DNA of 7,078 nucleotides from Eubacterium sp. (GTDB lineage: Bacteria > Bacillota > Clostridia > Lachnospirales > Lachnospiraceae), in contig DOVJ01000021.1 in assembly GCA_003520145.1 (NCBI GenBank), forward strand, positions 1 to 7,078, given 5' to 3'. The position numbers were made by a program, and so were the translations under genes. The notes under the pieces were generated by a model. The model worked only from the letters and a program-made list of their open reading frames with translations, was not told where the DNA came from and ran no database searches. Shown here one piece after another: positions 6,541-7,078 of the stretch. Positions within the stretch are counted from its first letter, which is position 1. Each line of letters begins with the position of its first letter.

Positions 6541-6968
6541 ATATCAAGATTAAGTATCTGAATGATCAGATAAAGAAACTAGAATACATAGACGGAAAGT
6601 CTGACTGGATAGATCTTAGAAGTGCTGAGCGCATAGAGCTTAAGGCGGGCGAATTCAAGCTTATTCCACTTGGAATCGCGATGGAGCTGCCTGAGGGTTA
6701 TGAGGCGCATGTTGCGCCTAGAAGCTCTACTTTCAAGAACTTCGGTATACTTCAGGCTAACAGTATAGGAATAATAGATTCTTCATACTGTGGAGATAAC
6801 GATTGGTGGTACTTCCCGGCACTTGCTATGAGAGATACAGTCATCGAAGTGAATGACAGAATCTGTCAGTTCAGGATCATGGAGAATCAGCCACATATAG
6901 ATTTTGAGCCTGTTGAGCACTTAACAGGCAAGGATAGAGGCGGTTTCGGAAGTACTGGAAAGGGTTAA
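6537..6968 (+). CDS. dut: dUTP diphosphatase (dUTPase)
   Basis: Hydrolyses dUTP to dUMP and pyrophosphate. This keeps uracil out of DNA and supplies dUMP to thymidylate synthase. The 143 residues fit the trimeric dUTPase family, and all five motifs are visible: I around DLR (26-28), II PRSSTFKNFGI (61-71), III SIGIIDSSYCGD (76-87) with catalytic Asp81 and Tyr84, IV NDRICQF (106-112), and V DRGGFGSTG (133-141) with the arginine and phenylalanine that close over the substrate. After motif III the segment NDWWYFPALAMRDTV is longer than the short turn of the E. coli enzyme. The start overlaps nrdG by four bases, with AGGAG at 6527-6531. Coupling to nrdD makes sense because a triphosphate reductase produces dUTP directly. 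dCTP deaminase is the closest alternative, but motif V and the length favour dUTPase. Confidence 0.93.
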   Translation: MNIKIKYLNDQIKKLEYIDGKSDWIDLRSAERIELKAGEFKLIPLGIAMELPEGYEAHVAPRSSTFKNFGILQANSIGIIDSSYCGDNDWWYFPALAMRDTVIEVNDRICQFRIMENQPHIDFEPVEHLTGKDRGGFGSTGKG

Positions 6969-6988
6969 CCATGCGGGTTTGACCATGC
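6968..6988 (+). repeat. Short direct repeat after dut
   Basis: ACCATGC occurs at 6968-6974 and again at 6982-6988, a 14-base period. It overlaps the end of an 8-base palindrome, GGTTAACC (6963-6970), that contains the dut stop. It could be a small binding site or chance. No stem followed by a T-run is formed here. Confidence 0.35.
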
Positions 6989-6989
6989 A

Positions 6990-7015
6990 TTTGAATTTTT
7001 TCGAAAAAATTCAAA
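6990..7015 (+). repeat. Perfect 26-bp AT-rich palindrome
   Basis: The arm TTTGAATTTTTTC (6990-7002) is the exact reverse complement of GAAAAAATTCAAA (7003-7015), with no mismatch and no spacer. As RNA it would form a hairpin of up to 11 base pairs closing on a UCGA loop. It is followed by AAAAG rather than a U-run, so it is not a standard terminator on the + strand. Its right arm and the following A-run (7004-7019) sit directly before a -35 box, where an UP element would be. Confidence 0.75.
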
Positions 7016-7022
7016 AAAAGTG

Positions 7023-7051
7023 TTGACATGGTTTCCCCTTTGTGATATAGT
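7023..7051 (+). promoter_or_regulatory. Very strong promoter for a gene or operon beyond the window
   Basis: The -35 box TTGACA (7023-7028, perfect consensus) and -10 box TATAGT (7046-7051) have a 17-base spacer and TGA just before the -10 (extended -10). A-tracts at 7004-7009 and 7013-7019 act as a likely UP element. Expected transcription start is near 7058. The strength suggests a stable RNA (rRNA or tRNA) or another highly expressed unit to the right. No coding start is visible before the window ends. Confidence 0.85.
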
Positions 7052-7063
7052 ATTATTTGTTGA

Positions 7064-7074
7064 GGCGATAAGCC
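7064..7074 (+). other. Small hairpin with GATAA loop just after the predicted start
   Basis: GGC (7064-7066) and GCC (7072-7074) enclose GATAA. It lies about six bases after the predicted transcript start. The loop is the same five bases as in the nrdD leader hairpin. The stem is only three base pairs, so this may be chance. Confidence 0.25.
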
Positions 7075-7078
7075 GATA

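Noticed and set aside
6990..7019. Intrinsic terminator for dut
   Set aside because: The palindrome can fold, but the stem is almost all A-T and is followed by an A-run instead of a T-run, so it lacks the standard form on the + strand.

Overview
The window reads as ordinary chromosome from a low-to-moderate GC, Gram-positive anaerobe of the Firmicutes, most likely a Clostridia member such as a Lachnospiraceae. The support is an oxygen-sensitive class III ribonucleotide reductase, strong AGGAG-type ribosome binding sites, a secreted trigger-factor-like foldase anchored as a lipoprotein, and uniform codon use rich in CTT, AAG, GAT and ATA. The family-level placement is inference from protein style, not a search result. 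All genes are on the + strand.

Left block (1-3744): the 3' part of asnS (asparaginyl-tRNA synthetase), asnA (ammonia-dependent asparagine synthetase), a lipoprotein with FKBP and trigger-factor C-terminal domains, and uppP (undecaprenyl-diphosphatase). They are separated by 16, 16 (with the preferred TTG start) and -1 bases, so they look like one operon. Six bases after uppP lies a tRNA-Leu with anticodon CAG, and a strong intrinsic terminator then closes the block. asnA makes asparagine and asnS charges it to tRNA. The lipoprotein and UppP both act at the membrane or cell envelope.

Right block (3746-6968): a consensus promoter (TTGACT, 17 bases, TATACT with extended -10) lies directly after the terminator. 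A bulged hairpin or inverted repeat follows at the expected transcript start, and then nrdD, nrdG and dut. NrdG installs the glycyl radical on NrdD. NrdD reduces ribonucleoside triphosphates, and one of its products is dUTP. The dUTPase removes this dUTP and yields dUMP for thymidylate synthesis. nrdG and dut overlap by four bases (ATGA).

Right edge (6969-7078): short repeats, a perfect 26-bp AT-rich palindrome, A-tracts and a near-perfect promoter (TTGACA, 17 bases, TATAGT with extended -10). This promoter drives something beyond the window. Its strength and A-rich upstream region suggest a stable RNA operon or another highly expressed unit.

I found no mobile element, CRISPR array, phage gene, defence system or unrecognised protein. 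The points worth a second look are regulatory and architectural, not a new system.
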